Notes: generated by a model from the letters alone, not told the origin. A DNA stretch of 64,000 nucleotides from Streptomyces endocoffeicus (GCF_016741935.1 NZ_JAERRG010000006.1:372001-436000); one strand, 5' to 3'; positions 1 through 7,795 are shown, numbered from the stretch's first letter. Numbers and translations are program-made.

Positions 1-41
1 CTCACCCGAATCACCCCCCATCTGCAAGGAGTGAAGGCCAC

Positions 42-785
42 ATGCCCTTTTCCGACTACAGGACCGCACTGGTGACCGGCGCCTCCACCGGTATCGGAGC
101 GGTGGTCGTCGAACGGCTGGCGAAGCAGGGCCTCGAGGTCCACGCGCTCGCCCGCGACACCGAGCGGCTGGACGACCTCGCCCGGCGGACCGGTTGCGTT
201 CCCCACACCGTCGACATCACGGACACCGCCGCGCTCACCGGGGAACTGCACGGCATCGACGTCGACCTGCTCGTCAACAACGCCGGGGTATCGCGCTCCG
301 GAAACATCCTCACCGCCGACGAGTTCGCCATCGACGAGCAGATAGCGGTCAACGTCCAAGCCGTTCTGCACCTGGTGCGGCTGGTCATGCCCGGGATGGT
401 CGCACGCGACCTCGGACACATCGTGAACATCAGCTCCATCGCCGCCGTCTACAACTTCGCCGGAAACACCATCTACCACGCCACCAAATCGGCCGTGCAC
501 ACCCTCTCCCGCCAGCTCCGGGTCGACGCGTACGGCCGCCGCGTCCGGGTCACCGAGATCTGCCCCGGGCGGGTGGAAACGGAGATCTTCGGCCGGCTGC
601 TGGGCGACATGGAGGAGGCGCGGCGGCGGTACTACGACGGCTACGAGTCGCTGAAGCCGGAGGACATCGCCGACGCCATCGAGTACGCGGTCGGATCACC
701 GCGCCACGTGAACATCGGCCATGTGGAGATCCTGCCCACCTTCCAGGTGCCCGGTGGCCTCAACTTCGAGCGGAGGACGGACTGA
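42..785 (+). CDS. SDR family NAD(P)-dependent oxidoreductase
   Basis: Classical short-chain dehydrogenase/reductase of 247 residues, the usual family length. It shows the cofactor motif TGASTGIG near residues 13-20, NNAG near 83-86, the Ser of NISSIAA, and the catalytic YHATK around residue 145. It should be a cytosolic single-domain enzyme that oxidises an alcohol or reduces a carbonyl; the substrate cannot be read. An AAGGAG lies 15 nt before the ATG. The TGA stop is followed immediately by the aminotransferase ATG with no spacer, so the two are almost certainly one transcript and may be translationally coupled. The family is certain, the reaction is not. The upstream 41 bases hold only the leader, and the operon may begin outside the window. 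Confidence 0.93.
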   Translation: MPFSDYRTALVTGASTGIGAVVVERLAKQGLEVHALARDTERLDDLARRTGCVPHTVDITDTAALTGELHGIDVDLLVNNAGVSRSGNILTADEFAIDEQIAVNVQAVLHLVRLVMPGMVARDLGHIVNISSIAAVYNFAGNTIYHATKSAVHTLSRQLRVDAYGRRVRVTEICPGRVETEIFGRLLGDMEEARRRYYDGYESLKPEDIADAIEYAVGSPRHVNIGHVEILPTFQVPGGLNFERRTD

Positions 786-1985
786 ATGAGCACCGCGCAG
801 CGCGTGAACCGCATCAAGCCCTCACCGAGCACGGCGGCCGCCCAGCGGGTCCGCGAGCTGAAGGCCCAGGGCCTGGACATCCTCGACCTCACCGTGGGCG
901 AGCCCGACTTCGACACCCCCGCCCATGTGAAGGACGCCGCGATCGAGGCCATGCGGCAGGGCGCCACCAAATACACCCCCGTCAACGGCACCCCGCGACT
1001 GCGGGCCGCCATCGCGGACCGGCTCCGGCTGCGCCACGGACTGGACTGCCCCGGAGACCGGATCGTGGTCGGCGGCGGCGGGAAGCAGGTCATCTTCCTC
1101 GCCCTGATGGCCACCCTGGACGCGGGCGACGAGGTCGTCATCCCCGCCCCGTACTGGGTGTCCTACCCGGACATGGTGCTTGCCAACGACGGCACACCGG
1201 TCATCGTGGACTGTCCGGAGGCGGATGGATTCAAGCTGACCCCGGAGCGGCTCGCCCGAGCCCTCACCGACCGCACCCGCTGGGTCGTCCTCAACTCCCC
1301 GAGCAATCCGACCGGCGCCGTCTACACCGCCGGGGAACTGAGCGCGCTCGCCGAGGTACTGCTCGACCACCCCCATGTCCAGGTGCTCACCGACGAGATC
1401 TACGACGAGATCTGGTACGAACCGGGCCGCGTCCCCAGCATGGCGGGCGTCGAACCGCGCCTGACCGACCGGGTCTTCCTCACCAACGGCGTCTCCAAGA
1501 CCTACGCGATGACCGGCTGGCGGATCGGATACGGCGCGGGCAACGCCGAACTCGTCGGCGCCATCAACACCCTGCAGTCCCAGATCTCCTCATGCCCCTC
1601 GTCCATCAGCCAGGCCGCCGCCACCGCCGCGCTCACCGGCGACCAGAGCTTCGTCCGCGACCGCGTGTCCGTCTACCGCGGGCGCCGCGACGACGTGGTC
1701 AAACGGATCAATGACACCCCCGGTCTCTCCTGCACCCCGCCCAGCGGTGGCTTCTACGCCTTCGTCAACTGCGCCGGAGTCATCGGCAGGCGCACCCCGT
1801 CCGGCGACGAGATCCGCACCGACGAGGACTTCGCCGCCCATCTGCTGGAGTCACGGCGGGTGGCGGTGATCCACGGCGCCGCGTACGGCTCACCGGGGTA
1901 CTTCCGGGTCTCCTTCGCGACCTCCCACGACATCCTCACCGCGGCCTGCGAGGGCATCGCCCGCGTTTGTGCGGACCTTTCCTGA
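786..1985 (+). CDS. class I/II PLP-dependent aminotransferase (AspC-like)
   Basis: Fold-type I aminotransferase of 399 residues, close to aspartate/aromatic aminotransferases of subgroup I-gamma. Landmarks include the early Arg-rich N-terminus, LDLTVGEPDFDTP near residue 35, LNSPSNPTG near 172, the Asp-Tyr pair in LTDEIYDEIW near 202, and the PLP lysine in VSKTYAMTGWRIGYG near 237. It would move an amino group between an amino acid and a 2-oxo acid in the cytosol. It sits between an SDR and an RraA/HMG-type aldolase. That suggests the trio handles a 2-oxo-dicarboxylate made by transamination and then cleaved, but this is inference. It starts directly after the SDR stop codon. Confidence 0.92.
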   Translation: MSTAQRVNRIKPSPSTAAAQRVRELKAQGLDILDLTVGEPDFDTPAHVKDAAIEAMRQGATKYTPVNGTPRLRAAIADRLRLRHGLDCPGDRIVVGGGGKQVIFLALMATLDAGDEVVIPAPYWVSYPDMVLANDGTPVIVDCPEADGFKLTPERLARALTDRTRWVVLNSPSNPTGAVYTAGELSALAEVLLDHPHVQVLTDEIYDEIWYEPGRVPSMAGVEPRLTDRVFLTNGVSKTYAMTGWRIGYGAGNAELVGAINTLQSQISSCPSSISQAAATAALTGDQSFVRDRVSVYRGRRDDVVKRINDTPGLSCTPPSGGFYAFVNCAGVIGRRTPSGDEIRTDEDFAAHLLESRRVAVIHGAAYGSPGYFRVSFATSHDILTAACEGIARVCADLS

Positions 1986-2002
1986 ACACCTGAAGGAGCC
2001 AC

Positions 2003-2677
2003 ATGCTGCGCGTCACCACCCGGTTCGACCGGCCCGACTCCGCCCTGGTCGACCAGCTGAGCGGGTACTCCGCCGCCACCGTCCACGAGGCGCAGGGCCG
2101 CCTCGGGGCCCTGGACTCCACCATCAAGCCGATCGATCCCGCCATGTCGGTCTGCGGCCCCGCCTTCACCGTGCGCTGCGCGCCACGGGACAACATCATG
2201 CTCCAGGTGGCCATCGCCCACGCCCGCCCCGGCGATGTCATCGTGGTCTCCGCGGGCCAGTACGCCGAGGCGGGCTCCTTCGGCGATGTGCTGGCCAACG
2301 CGTGTGTGGCCAAGGGCCTCGGCGGCCTCGTCACCGACACCGGCGTCCGCGACACACAGGAGCTGCGGAAGCTGGGCTTCCCGGTGTTCTCGTACGGCGT
2401 CAGCATGAAGGGCACGGTCAAGGAGACCGTCGGCCCGATGGCCGAACCCGTCCTGATCGGCGGCGAGATCGTCCGCCCGGGAGATGTGGTGCGCGCGGAC
2501 GCCGATGGCGTCGTCGTGGTGCGCCGCGAGGACCTGAAGGATGTCATAGCCAGGTCCCGGGCGCGCGTGGAGGCGGAAGACGCGTACATCGCCGCCTACC
2601 GCGCGGGGAAGAGCGTGATCGAGGTCAGCCGGCTGGCGGCGGTGCTGGAGGCCAAGGGGCTCGTCATCGACGAGTAG
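2003..2677 (+). CDS. RraA-family protein, probable 4-hydroxy-4-methyl-2-oxoglutarate / 4-carboxy-4-hydroxy-2-oxoadipate aldolase
   Basis: RraA/HMG-CHA aldolase family protein of 224 residues. The glycine-rich stretch GDVLANACVAKGLGGLV, followed about ten residues later by GVRDTQEL, carries the Arg-Asp plus downstream acidic residue that bind metal and pyruvate enolate in class II pyruvate aldolases of this family. An early PTVHEAQGRLGALDS-like segment (here ATVHEAQGRLG) is also typical. Family members either cleave C6/C7 hydroxy-oxo-diacids to pyruvate, or act as RraA without catalysis; the intact RD motif favours an aldolase. The start is 17 nt after the aminotransferase stop, preceded by AAGGAG. 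It is probably the last gene of this three-gene operon. Confidence 0.85.
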   Translation: MLRVTTRFDRPDSALVDQLSGYSAATVHEAQGRLGALDSTIKPIDPAMSVCGPAFTVRCAPRDNIMLQVAIAHARPGDVIVVSAGQYAEAGSFGDVLANACVAKGLGGLVTDTGVRDTQELRKLGFPVFSYGVSMKGTVKETVGPMAEPVLIGGEIVRPGDVVRADADGVVVVRREDLKDVIARSRARVEAEDAYIAAYRAGKSVIEVSRLAAVLEAKGLVIDE

Positions 2678-2699
2678 TGCCGGGTGGCGCGCGGCAGGT

Positions 2700-2987
2700 C
2701 TACAGCTTCTCGAAGGGATCATGGTTCGCGAGCAGTTTGTCCACCCGCGCCTGATCGACCCGGCTGACGATCTGCCCGGCCTCCTGCCGGTCCCGGATCA
2801 CCTTGGCCAGGGTGAAGGCGGAGGTCACCAGGTAGAGCACGGAGATGGCGAGGAAGCCGCGCACCCAGGCGTCGGCGCTCAGCCGGAAGATGCCGATGGC
2901 GGTGGCGGCCATGGCGACGGCGAAGGAGGCGATCGCCTGACCGTAGAACGCGGCCGTGCTCTGCTGCTTGACCGGTGTCTCACTCAT
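2700..2987 (-). CDS. YiaA/YiaB-type two-helix inner membrane protein
   Basis: Small integral membrane protein of 95 residues. After a short polar N-terminus there are two hydrophobic segments, around residues 13-35 and 42-62, joined by a short loop with Trp-Val-Arg, then a charged tail ending in DPFEKL. This is the YiaAB two-helix domain arrangement; its role in the family is unknown. I place the start at the ATG at 2987, because an upstream in-frame Met only adds a proline/arginine-rich tail unlike the family. It converges on the aldolase gene with 22 bp between stops. No partner or operon is evident. Confidence 0.8.
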   Translation of the reverse strand: MSETPVKQQSTAAFYGQAIASFAVAMAATAIGIFRLSADAWVRGFLAISVLYLVTSAFTLAKVIRDRQEAGQIVSRVDQARVDKLLANHDPFEKL

Positions 2988-3064
2988 GCGGACAAGAATG
3001 GGCGGATGCGGTCGGCTCCGCATCCGTCCGGATACTCAGGTACGTACTCAGAAATCGGGCGCCG

Positions 3065-3655
3065 TCAGTGGGGTTGGCGCAGCCCCGCGATGAGGAGTGC
3101 GACCAGCCGGCGTGCGTCATAGCCGGGGTCGTGCTCGGCGCCGATGCAGAGGTTCCCGACGCCGCGCATGAGCTCGTACGCCTTCAGGCCGGGCCGGATC
3201 TCCCCGGCGTCGGCCGCCGCGTCGAGCAGCTGGGTGCACACGGGCAGGAGGCGGTCGATGAAGTACGAGTGCAGCGTGTCGAAGCCCGCGTTGTCGGACC
3301 GCAGCACGGCGGCGAGGCCGTGCTTGGTGACCAGGAAGTCGACAAAGAGATTGATCCACTGGCCCAGTGCGGCATGCGGTGTCGCGCTGCTCGCCAGCAG
3401 GGCCGGACCGGCCTCGGCGCAGGCCTCGACCTGGTGCCGGTAGACGGCGATGATCAGGTCCGCCCGGGTCGGGAAGTGGCGGTAGATCGTGCCCACCCCG
3501 ACACCGGCCTTGGCCGCGATGTCGCGCACCGGCGCCTCGGCGCCCGAGGCGACGAACACCGAGGCCGCCGCGTCGAGCAGGGTCTCCTGATTGCGCCGGG
3601 CGTCCGCCCGCTTGGACCGGGCCGAGGGCCCCGCGCCCTTGTCGCCTTCGCTCAC
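3065..3655 (-). CDS. TetR family transcriptional regulator
   Basis: TetR-type repressor of about 196 residues. The N-terminal helix-turn-helix reads DIAAKAGVGVGTIYRHFPTRADL, given here in two parts as DIAAKAGVGV and GTIYRHFPTRADL, and is followed by a helical ligand domain. I use the GTG at 3655, because GGAGGGAG lies 8 nt upstream of it. Also, a longer reading from an ATG at 3736 would put the palindrome at 3689-3703 inside the gene. With the GTG start, that palindrome lies 34 bp upstream, where an autoregulatory operator is expected. The divergent neighbour it should control is only a truncated aldo-keto reductase, so the regulator may have lost its target. Confidence 0.88.
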   Translation of the reverse strand: MSEGDKGAGPSARSKRADARRNQETLLDAAASVFVASGAEAPVRDIAAKAGVGVGTIYRHFPTRADLIIAVYRHQVEACAEAGPALLASSATPHAALGQWINLFVDFLVTKHGLAAVLRSDNAGFDTLHSYFIDRLLPVCTQLLDAAADAGEIRPGLKAYELMRGVGNLCIGAEHDPGYDARRLVALLIAGLRQPH

Positions 3656-3688
3656 CGCGCCGCTCCCTCCACTGCCGGGCTTGCCAGG

Positions 3689-3703
3689 CGGAACGACGTT
3701 CCG
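3689..3703. promoter_or_regulatory. TetR-type operator palindrome
   Basis: Perfect 15-bp dyad with 7-bp arms CGGAACG and CGTTCCG around one A. It sits between the GTG start of the TetR gene (3655) and the divergent reductase stub (3797), where a shared autoregulatory operator is expected. A second imperfect copy of the half-site, GGTTCCG, lies about 20 bp to the right. Confidence 0.6.
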
Positions 3704-3796
3704 TATCGTTACCGGAGCCAGGTTCCGTTTGCCCATGATGCCAGAGCGGGGGCCCGGCAGCCAAACCGCGCATTGCCGCAGTGGAGGGGCACGGTC

Positions 3797-3913
3797 ATGC
3801 GGTACCGCACCTTGGGCCGCACCGGTGTGCAGGCCAGCTCCCTCGCGCTCGGCGCGCATGAGAAGCACGACACTCCGCCCGCGCTGCTCGACCTGTCACC
3901 GCGGCGCCGCTGA
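3797..3913 (+). pseudogene. aldo-keto reductase remnant (5' end only)
   Basis: The ATG at 3797 has a GGAGGGG ribosome-binding site. It opens a frame starting MRYRTLGRTGVQASSLALGA, the canonical first beta-strand of aldo-keto reductases (compare the intact paralogue at 19050-20090, beginning MKTRELGRTGIRVSP). After about 20 codons the similarity stops, and the frame runs through 18 unrelated codons to a TGA inside the 3' end of the MerR gene. About 300 codons are missing, so this is the scar of a deletion that kept the promoter, operator and start. If expressed it would give only a 38-residue peptide. Confidence 0.8.
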
Positions 3914-4633
3914 CCGGGCGGTCAGCAGCTCGATCACCCGGCGCACCACCTCGGCCTGGGCCGGCGAGTAGTCCTCCAGCAGCGCCTGCTCGAAGCCGGT
4001 CGCCGTCGGGCCGCCGTCCGGGATGGCCGCCAGCACCTCGTCCGGTACGGCGGCGGACAGCTCATCGGCCAGCGGCCCGATCCGGGGGTCGTCCGCCGTG
4101 GCTCCCTCCAGTTCGTCCAGCCGTTCGTACAGCGGGAGCACGGCGCGGTCCTCGGCCAGCGGCCGCAGCGCCGCGTACACCGCGTCCCCGCCGATGATCC
4201 CCTCGAGCAGCATCAGGTGCTCGCGGTCCTTGGCGGCGGTCGGCGAGGAGGTGGCGGGCGCCACCTTCAGGAGCTCGACGAGCGCCGGGGAGAGCGGCGC
4301 GTCCGGTGTGAGCGGGCCGTCCAGCAGCGCCGCCAGCACCTTGCGGCGCTGCTGGATCTCGTGCTCCTGACGGGCGAGATCGGTGTCCAGCTCGCCCAGC
4401 ACCTCGGCCAGCTCACGCCCGGCGTCATCCGCGAGGACGTCCCGCACCTCGTCCAGGGCGAGCCCGAGCTCGGTCAGCCGCCGGATCCGGGCCAGCAGAA
4501 CGGCGTCCCGGAGGGTGTAGAACCGGTATCCGTTGGCGCGCCGCTGGGGCTCGGGCAGCAGACCGATGTGGTGGTAGTGCCGCACGGTCCGGGAGGTGAC
4601 CCCGACCAGCGCGGCGATTTCTCCGATGCGCAT
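3896..4633 (-). CDS. MerR family transcriptional regulator
   Basis: MerR-type activator of 245 residues. The N-terminal winged helix is very typical (MRIGEIAALVGVTSRTVRHY, then HHIGLLPEPQRRANGYRFY), followed by the dimerisation coiled coil around residues 80-120. A roughly 120-residue helical C-terminus resembles the effector domain of drug-sensing actinobacterial MerRs. No metal-binding cysteine cluster is present, so a small organic ligand is more likely. The 3' end overlaps the last 18 bases of the aldo-keto reductase remnant. Its own promoter (4640-4670) has the 19-bp spacer expected for MerR autoregulation, and the ATG lies 6 nt after the -10 box, suggesting a leaderless mRNA. Confidence 0.9.
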   Translation of the reverse strand: MRIGEIAALVGVTSRTVRHYHHIGLLPEPQRRANGYRFYTLRDAVLLARIRRLTELGLALDEVRDVLADDAGRELAEVLGELDTDLARQEHEIQQRRKVLAALLDGPLTPDAPLSPALVELLKVAPATSSPTAAKDREHLMLLEGIIGGDAVYAALRPLAEDRAVLPLYERLDELEGATADDPRIGPLADELSAAVPDEVLAAIPDGGPTATGFEQALLEDYSPAQAEVVRRVIELLTARSAAPR

Positions 4634-4639
4634 ATGGCC

Positions 4640-4670
4640 AGTAGAAACCCTGCCGCTGCGACAAGGTCAA
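4640..4670 (-). promoter_or_regulatory. MerR-type promoter with 19-bp spacer and internal dyad
   Basis: On the minus strand, TTGACC (4665-4670) and TCTACT (4640-4645) are separated by 19 bp, the lengthened spacing that MerR proteins correct by twisting DNA. Inside the spacer region lies an imperfect dyad: ACCTTGTC (minus, 4660-4667) faces GGCAGGGT (minus, 4647-4654). The -35 box overlaps the TGA stop (4667-4669) of the upstream beta-helix gene. The ATG follows six bases after the -10, so the transcript probably starts at or within a base or two of the start codon. Confidence 0.7.
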
Positions 4671-6412
4671 GCGCGTCCGGCCGGCGGTCCCTCGACGGCG
4701 CCGATATCGGGGCGGCCGCGGTAGAGCGGGGCGCCACGGTAGTCACGGCCGCCGTTGTCCGGGATGACGGTGCCGTTGCCGATCAGCGGTGAGCCCGGCC
4801 GGGGAGCGAAGCCCAGCGCGGTGCCCAGCCGCGGTCCGCTGCCGGCCGTGCCGTACGGCCCGGACACCTCGGGGTTCACCAGCAGCGGGTCGCCCGTGCG
4901 CGCGGTGGGGTCGGTGGCGGGAACGGGCAGCGGGGCACCGCCGTAGAAGTTGTTGGCGTAAGCGATGGTCGGGCTGGTGGTCAGGCTCGCGCCGGCGACC
5001 GCCGAGGAGAAGGCGTTGTCGTGCAGGTCGTAGCGCGCGTTCAGGGAGGAGCCGTAGCCGTAGACCACATACCGGCTCGCCGGGTTGTGCACCGTGTTGT
5101 TGTAGACCTCGGCCGAAGCGGCACGGTCGGAGTGCAGATAGAGCGGATACCGGGAATTCCCGCTGAGGATGTTGTACCGCACCACGACATCGCCGAAGGA
5201 GAACTGGCACAGCAGAATGCCATCGCCGTTGTCGTGTACGAAGTTGTACTGGATCCGCACCCGCGTGGTGCCCTTGTCGGCGTCGATGCCGTTGGAGTCG
5301 GCGCCCCCGGCCTTCTGCTCCGTCCGGTACACCTCATTGCGCTGGATCACCACATCGTCCGCGTAGTACGCCTCGATGCCGGAAGTCCCCGCCTGGTCCA
5401 CCACATTGTGGTCGACCCGAGCGCCGCGCACATTGGTCAGATACATCGCGTTGCAGCCGTAGCGCGTCCCGCCCTGGGAGATGAAGTTGTTCCGGATCGT
5501 GATGTCCGTATGCGGGGTGAAGACGGTGTCATCGGGTGAGGTCCGGGTGCCCCAGCCGGTCGGCACCGCCACGGGGGCGCCGTTCGCGTCCTTCGCGTCG
5601 CCGGTGTACTGCTTGACGACGATGCCCGCGAACGAGGTGTCGCGCACCGTGGAGTTCCGCACCTGGATGTCGTGGAGCACGGTCGCGGCGGACGGCGGTG
5701 CGGTGAGATCGGGGACGGTCGTGTCGAACACGATGCCCCCGGTGCGCTTCGACCGGTCCCATCCGGTCTTGAAGCGAACCCCCGGGGCGTTGCCGGAGAC
5801 GTCCCCGCCGATCCAGTTGACCTCACCGGTCACATCATGGACGTCGACACCGTCGATGACGAAGTGGTCCAGCCGCCGCGCGTTGTCGCCCGAGACATGG
5901 ATACCGCGCAGATCCCGCAGGTTCCCGCCCGGGGTCCCGGTCGCGGGCGCCTCGTTGCTGACGTCCAGACCGCGGATCTCCCAGTACTCCTGGTTGAACA
6001 GCCGCACCGCGTCATCGACGGTGCCCTCCCCGCGGATGCGCGGCTTGGGCCCCGTGCCATAGCCGCCGATGACGATCGGACGGTTCCTCTCGCCCGAGCC
6101 CTTCGGCCACAGTTGGCCCTTCCAGGAGCCACCGGCCTTCAGCAGGATCCGGTCCCCGGCCCGGAAGGTGGTCCGGCCGACGCGGTCGAGGCTGCGCCAG
6201 GCCCCGGCGGCGCTGGTGCCCGGGGCTCCGTCGTCCCCGGAGCGGGAGTCGACGTAGTAGGTGGTGCCCTTGGCCGCCGGGGCGGTCCGCGTGGTCGGTG
6301 CGGTGTCTGCGGCGGCGGGGTGCGCGACCAGTGTGGCCGCGCCGAGGGCGGCGGCCGCGAGAAGGCCGAGCGGCCGTCGGCTGCGTCTGACGGAGCGTCG
6401 TCCAGGTGTCAT
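4667..6412 (-). CDS. secreted right-handed parallel beta-helix protein
   Basis: Protein of 581 residues with an N-terminal signal peptide: basic RRSVRRSRRP, a hydrophobic core LLAAAALGAATLVA, and a likely cleavage after HPAAA. It then shows the YYVDSRSGDDGAPGTS opening typical of PbH1 polysaccharide lyases and glycosidases, and repeated strand-turn units with Asn ladders (IRNNFISQGG, VDHNVVDQAG, IQRNEVYRT, IQYNFVHDNGDG, VRYNILSGNSR). The C-terminus carries the frequent P-x-IGAVE ending. It is probably extracellular and acts on a glycan; the substrate is unknown. I chose the ATG at 6412 because a good promoter places transcription start at that codon. An ATG eight codons upstream has no ribosome-binding site. 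Confidence 0.82.
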   Translation of the reverse strand: MTPGRRSVRRSRRPLGLLAAAALGAATLVAHPAAADTAPTTRTAPAAKGTTYYVDSRSGDDGAPGTSAAGAWRSLDRVGRTTFRAGDRILLKAGGSWKGQLWPKGSGERNRPIVIGGYGTGPKPRIRGEGTVDDAVRLFNQEYWEIRGLDVSNEAPATGTPGGNLRDLRGIHVSGDNARRLDHFVIDGVDVHDVTGEVNWIGGDVSGNAPGVRFKTGWDRSKRTGGIVFDTTVPDLTAPPSAATVLHDIQVRNSTVRDTSFAGIVVKQYTGDAKDANGAPVAVPTGWGTRTSPDDTVFTPHTDITIRNNFISQGGTRYGCNAMYLTNVRGARVDHNVVDQAGTSGIEAYYADDVVIQRNEVYRTEQKAGGADSNGIDADKGTTRVRIQYNFVHDNGDGILLCQFSFGDVVVRYNILSGNSRYPLYLHSDRAASAEVYNNTVHNPASRYVVYGYGSSLNARYDLHDNAFSSAVAGASLTTSPTIAYANNFYGGAPLPVPATDPTARTGDPLLVNPEVSGPYGTAGSGPRLGTALGFAPRPGSPLIGNGTVIPDNGGRDYRGAPLYRGRPDIGAVEGPPAGRA

Positions 6413-6418
6413 TCGTCG

Positions 6419-6448
6419 AATAGAAAGCGCTGTCATGCGAGGTGTCAA
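6419..6448 (-). promoter_or_regulatory. sigma-70-type promoter with embedded LacI-like operator
   Basis: Minus-strand TTGACA (6443-6448) and TCTATT (6419-6424) are 18 bp apart. The ATG at 6412 follows after six bases, implying a leaderless transcript. Between the boxes lies AGAAAGCGCTGTCA on the plus strand (6422-6435), a near-dyad centred on AGCGCT, the core seen in many actinobacterial LacI-family sugar operators. An operator in this position would repress by blocking polymerase. Confidence 0.5.
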
Positions 6449-6578
6449 GAGTCCCTCGCTCCCGTCGCGGTCGTCCGGCGGCGACCCGTGTAGGGGGCAA
6501 CGGGACGGTAGCGTAAGGAGGTCCGAATACGGTCGGGTGCGGCGAGAGCGCAGATCCGGGAACAGTTGAGGGAGCCTT

Positions 6579-7589
6579 ATGCGGCACGAGATCAGCCCCG
6601 AGCCCATTCTTGCGGTCGGGCTCGGCTTCATGGCGTCGAAGGCGCTGCTCACCGCGGTGGAACTGGATCTCTTCTCCCGGCTCGCCGACGGTCCCCGCAC
6701 CGGCGCGGACCTGGCCGAGACGCTCGGACTGCACCCGCGCGGTGCCGCCGACTTCCTGGACGCGCTGGTGGCCCTCGGATTCCTGGAGCGGTCCGAGGGC
6801 GTGTACCGCAACAGCCCGTCCGCCGACACCTTTCTCGACCGTAGGAAGGCCACCTATGCGGGCGGCATCCTGGAGATGGCCAACAGCCGGCTGTATCCCT
6901 TCTGGGGGTCGCTCACCGAGGCGCTGCACACGGGGAAACCGCAGAACGAGCACAAGCACGGCGGCGACGTGTTCGACGCCATCTACCACGACCAGGAGGG
7001 CCTCGAGCGATTCCTGCACGGAATGACCGGGCTCAGCATGGGCAAGGCGATGGTGATAGCCGAGCGGTTTCCCTGGGCCGACTACCGGACGGTGCTGGAC
7101 GTCGGGGGAGCGGTGGGCTGCGTCCCGGTGGCGGTGGCCCAGCGCCACCCCCATATGAGCGGCGGTGTCTTCGAGCTGCCCCGGGTGCGGCCGGTCTTCG
7201 AGAAGTACGTGGCGTCCTTCGGCCTGGAGGACCGGCTCACCTTCCACGGCGGCGACTTCTTCACCGATGACCTGCCCGGCGCCGATGTGATCGTGCTGGG
7301 CCAGATCCTGCACGGCTGGGGCCTGGAGGAGAAGCGGCTGCTGCTGAAGAAGGCGTACGACGCGCTGCCGGACGGGGGAGCGGTCCTCATCTACGACGCC
7401 ATCATCGACGACGACCGCAAGGAGAACACCTTCGGTCTGCTGGCCAGTCTGAACATGCTCATCGAGACCCGGTCCGGCTTCGAGTACACGGCCGCCGACG
7501 GGCGGGTCTGGCTGGCGGAGACGGGGTTCAGCGGCAGCCGGATCGAACCGCTGACGGACGGTTACTCCATGCTGGTGGGCATCAAATAG
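6579..7589 (+). CDS. SAM-dependent O-methyltransferase (class I, plant OMT-like)
   Basis: Two-domain methyltransferase of 336 residues. An N-terminal winged-helix dimerisation domain (about 1-100) contains the set ADLAETLGLHPRGAADFLDAL. The Rossmann domain follows, with the SAM motif VLDVGGAVGCVPVAVAQRHP near 170. ILHGWGLEEKRLLLKKAYDALPDGG near 245 holds the catalytic-type His, where the family usually has LHDWDDE. Such enzymes methylate hydroxyls of polyketides, aromatics or other secondary metabolites. GGGAG precedes the ATG by 6 nt. It is monocistronic, bounded by a strong terminator at 7604-7636, and no biosynthetic partner is adjacent. Confidence 0.88.
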   Translation: MRHEISPEPILAVGLGFMASKALLTAVELDLFSRLADGPRTGADLAETLGLHPRGAADFLDALVALGFLERSEGVYRNSPSADTFLDRRKATYAGGILEMANSRLYPFWGSLTEALHTGKPQNEHKHGGDVFDAIYHDQEGLERFLHGMTGLSMGKAMVIAERFPWADYRTVLDVGGAVGCVPVAVAQRHPHMSGGVFELPRVRPVFEKYVASFGLEDRLTFHGGDFFTDDLPGADVIVLGQILHGWGLEEKRLLLKKAYDALPDGGAVLIYDAIIDDDRKENTFGLLASLNMLIETRSGFEYTAADGRVWLAETGFSGSRIEPLTDGYSMLVGIK

Positions 7590-7603
7590 CCACCCGGCCG
7601 CTC

Positions 7604-7636
7604 GGCCCGGCGCCGGGACCAACCCGGCGCCGGGCC
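7604..7636 (+). terminator. hairpin terminator after the O-methyltransferase gene
   Basis: Perfect 14-bp GC-only stem (arm GGCCCGGCGCCGGG) with a 5-nt ACCAA loop, 15 bp after the stop codon. There is no U-tract, as is common in Streptomyces terminators. Confidence 0.8.
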
Positions 7637-7666
7637 GGAGCCGCTGAGCGCTCCGCGGGAAGTGCC

Positions 7667-7768
7667 GCGATAGGTCGTCGGCCGACCGCGGCGCCGTCGT
7701 GGCTGGTCGCGCCCGCGCGGCGGAGCCGCACATCGACACAGCCCCGCACCCCTTCGGGGCGCTGCCCG
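7667..7768. repeat. probable dispersed Streptomyces intergenic element ending in a hairpin
   Basis: This non-coding stretch between the O-methyltransferase and the convergent methyltransferase resembles sequences I recall in many Streptomyces intergenic regions. It runs from GGTCGTCGGCCGACC through GTGGCTGGTCGCGCC and CGGCGGAGCCGCA to a terminal stem-loop, CACCCCTTCGGGGCG. No second copy occurs in this window, so the repeat assignment rests on memory of other genomes. The terminal hairpin could serve as a terminator for the minus-strand gene ending at 7796. Confidence 0.4.
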
Positions 7769-7795
7769 AACCGTAGCGGGCTTCCTCCGACCTGC

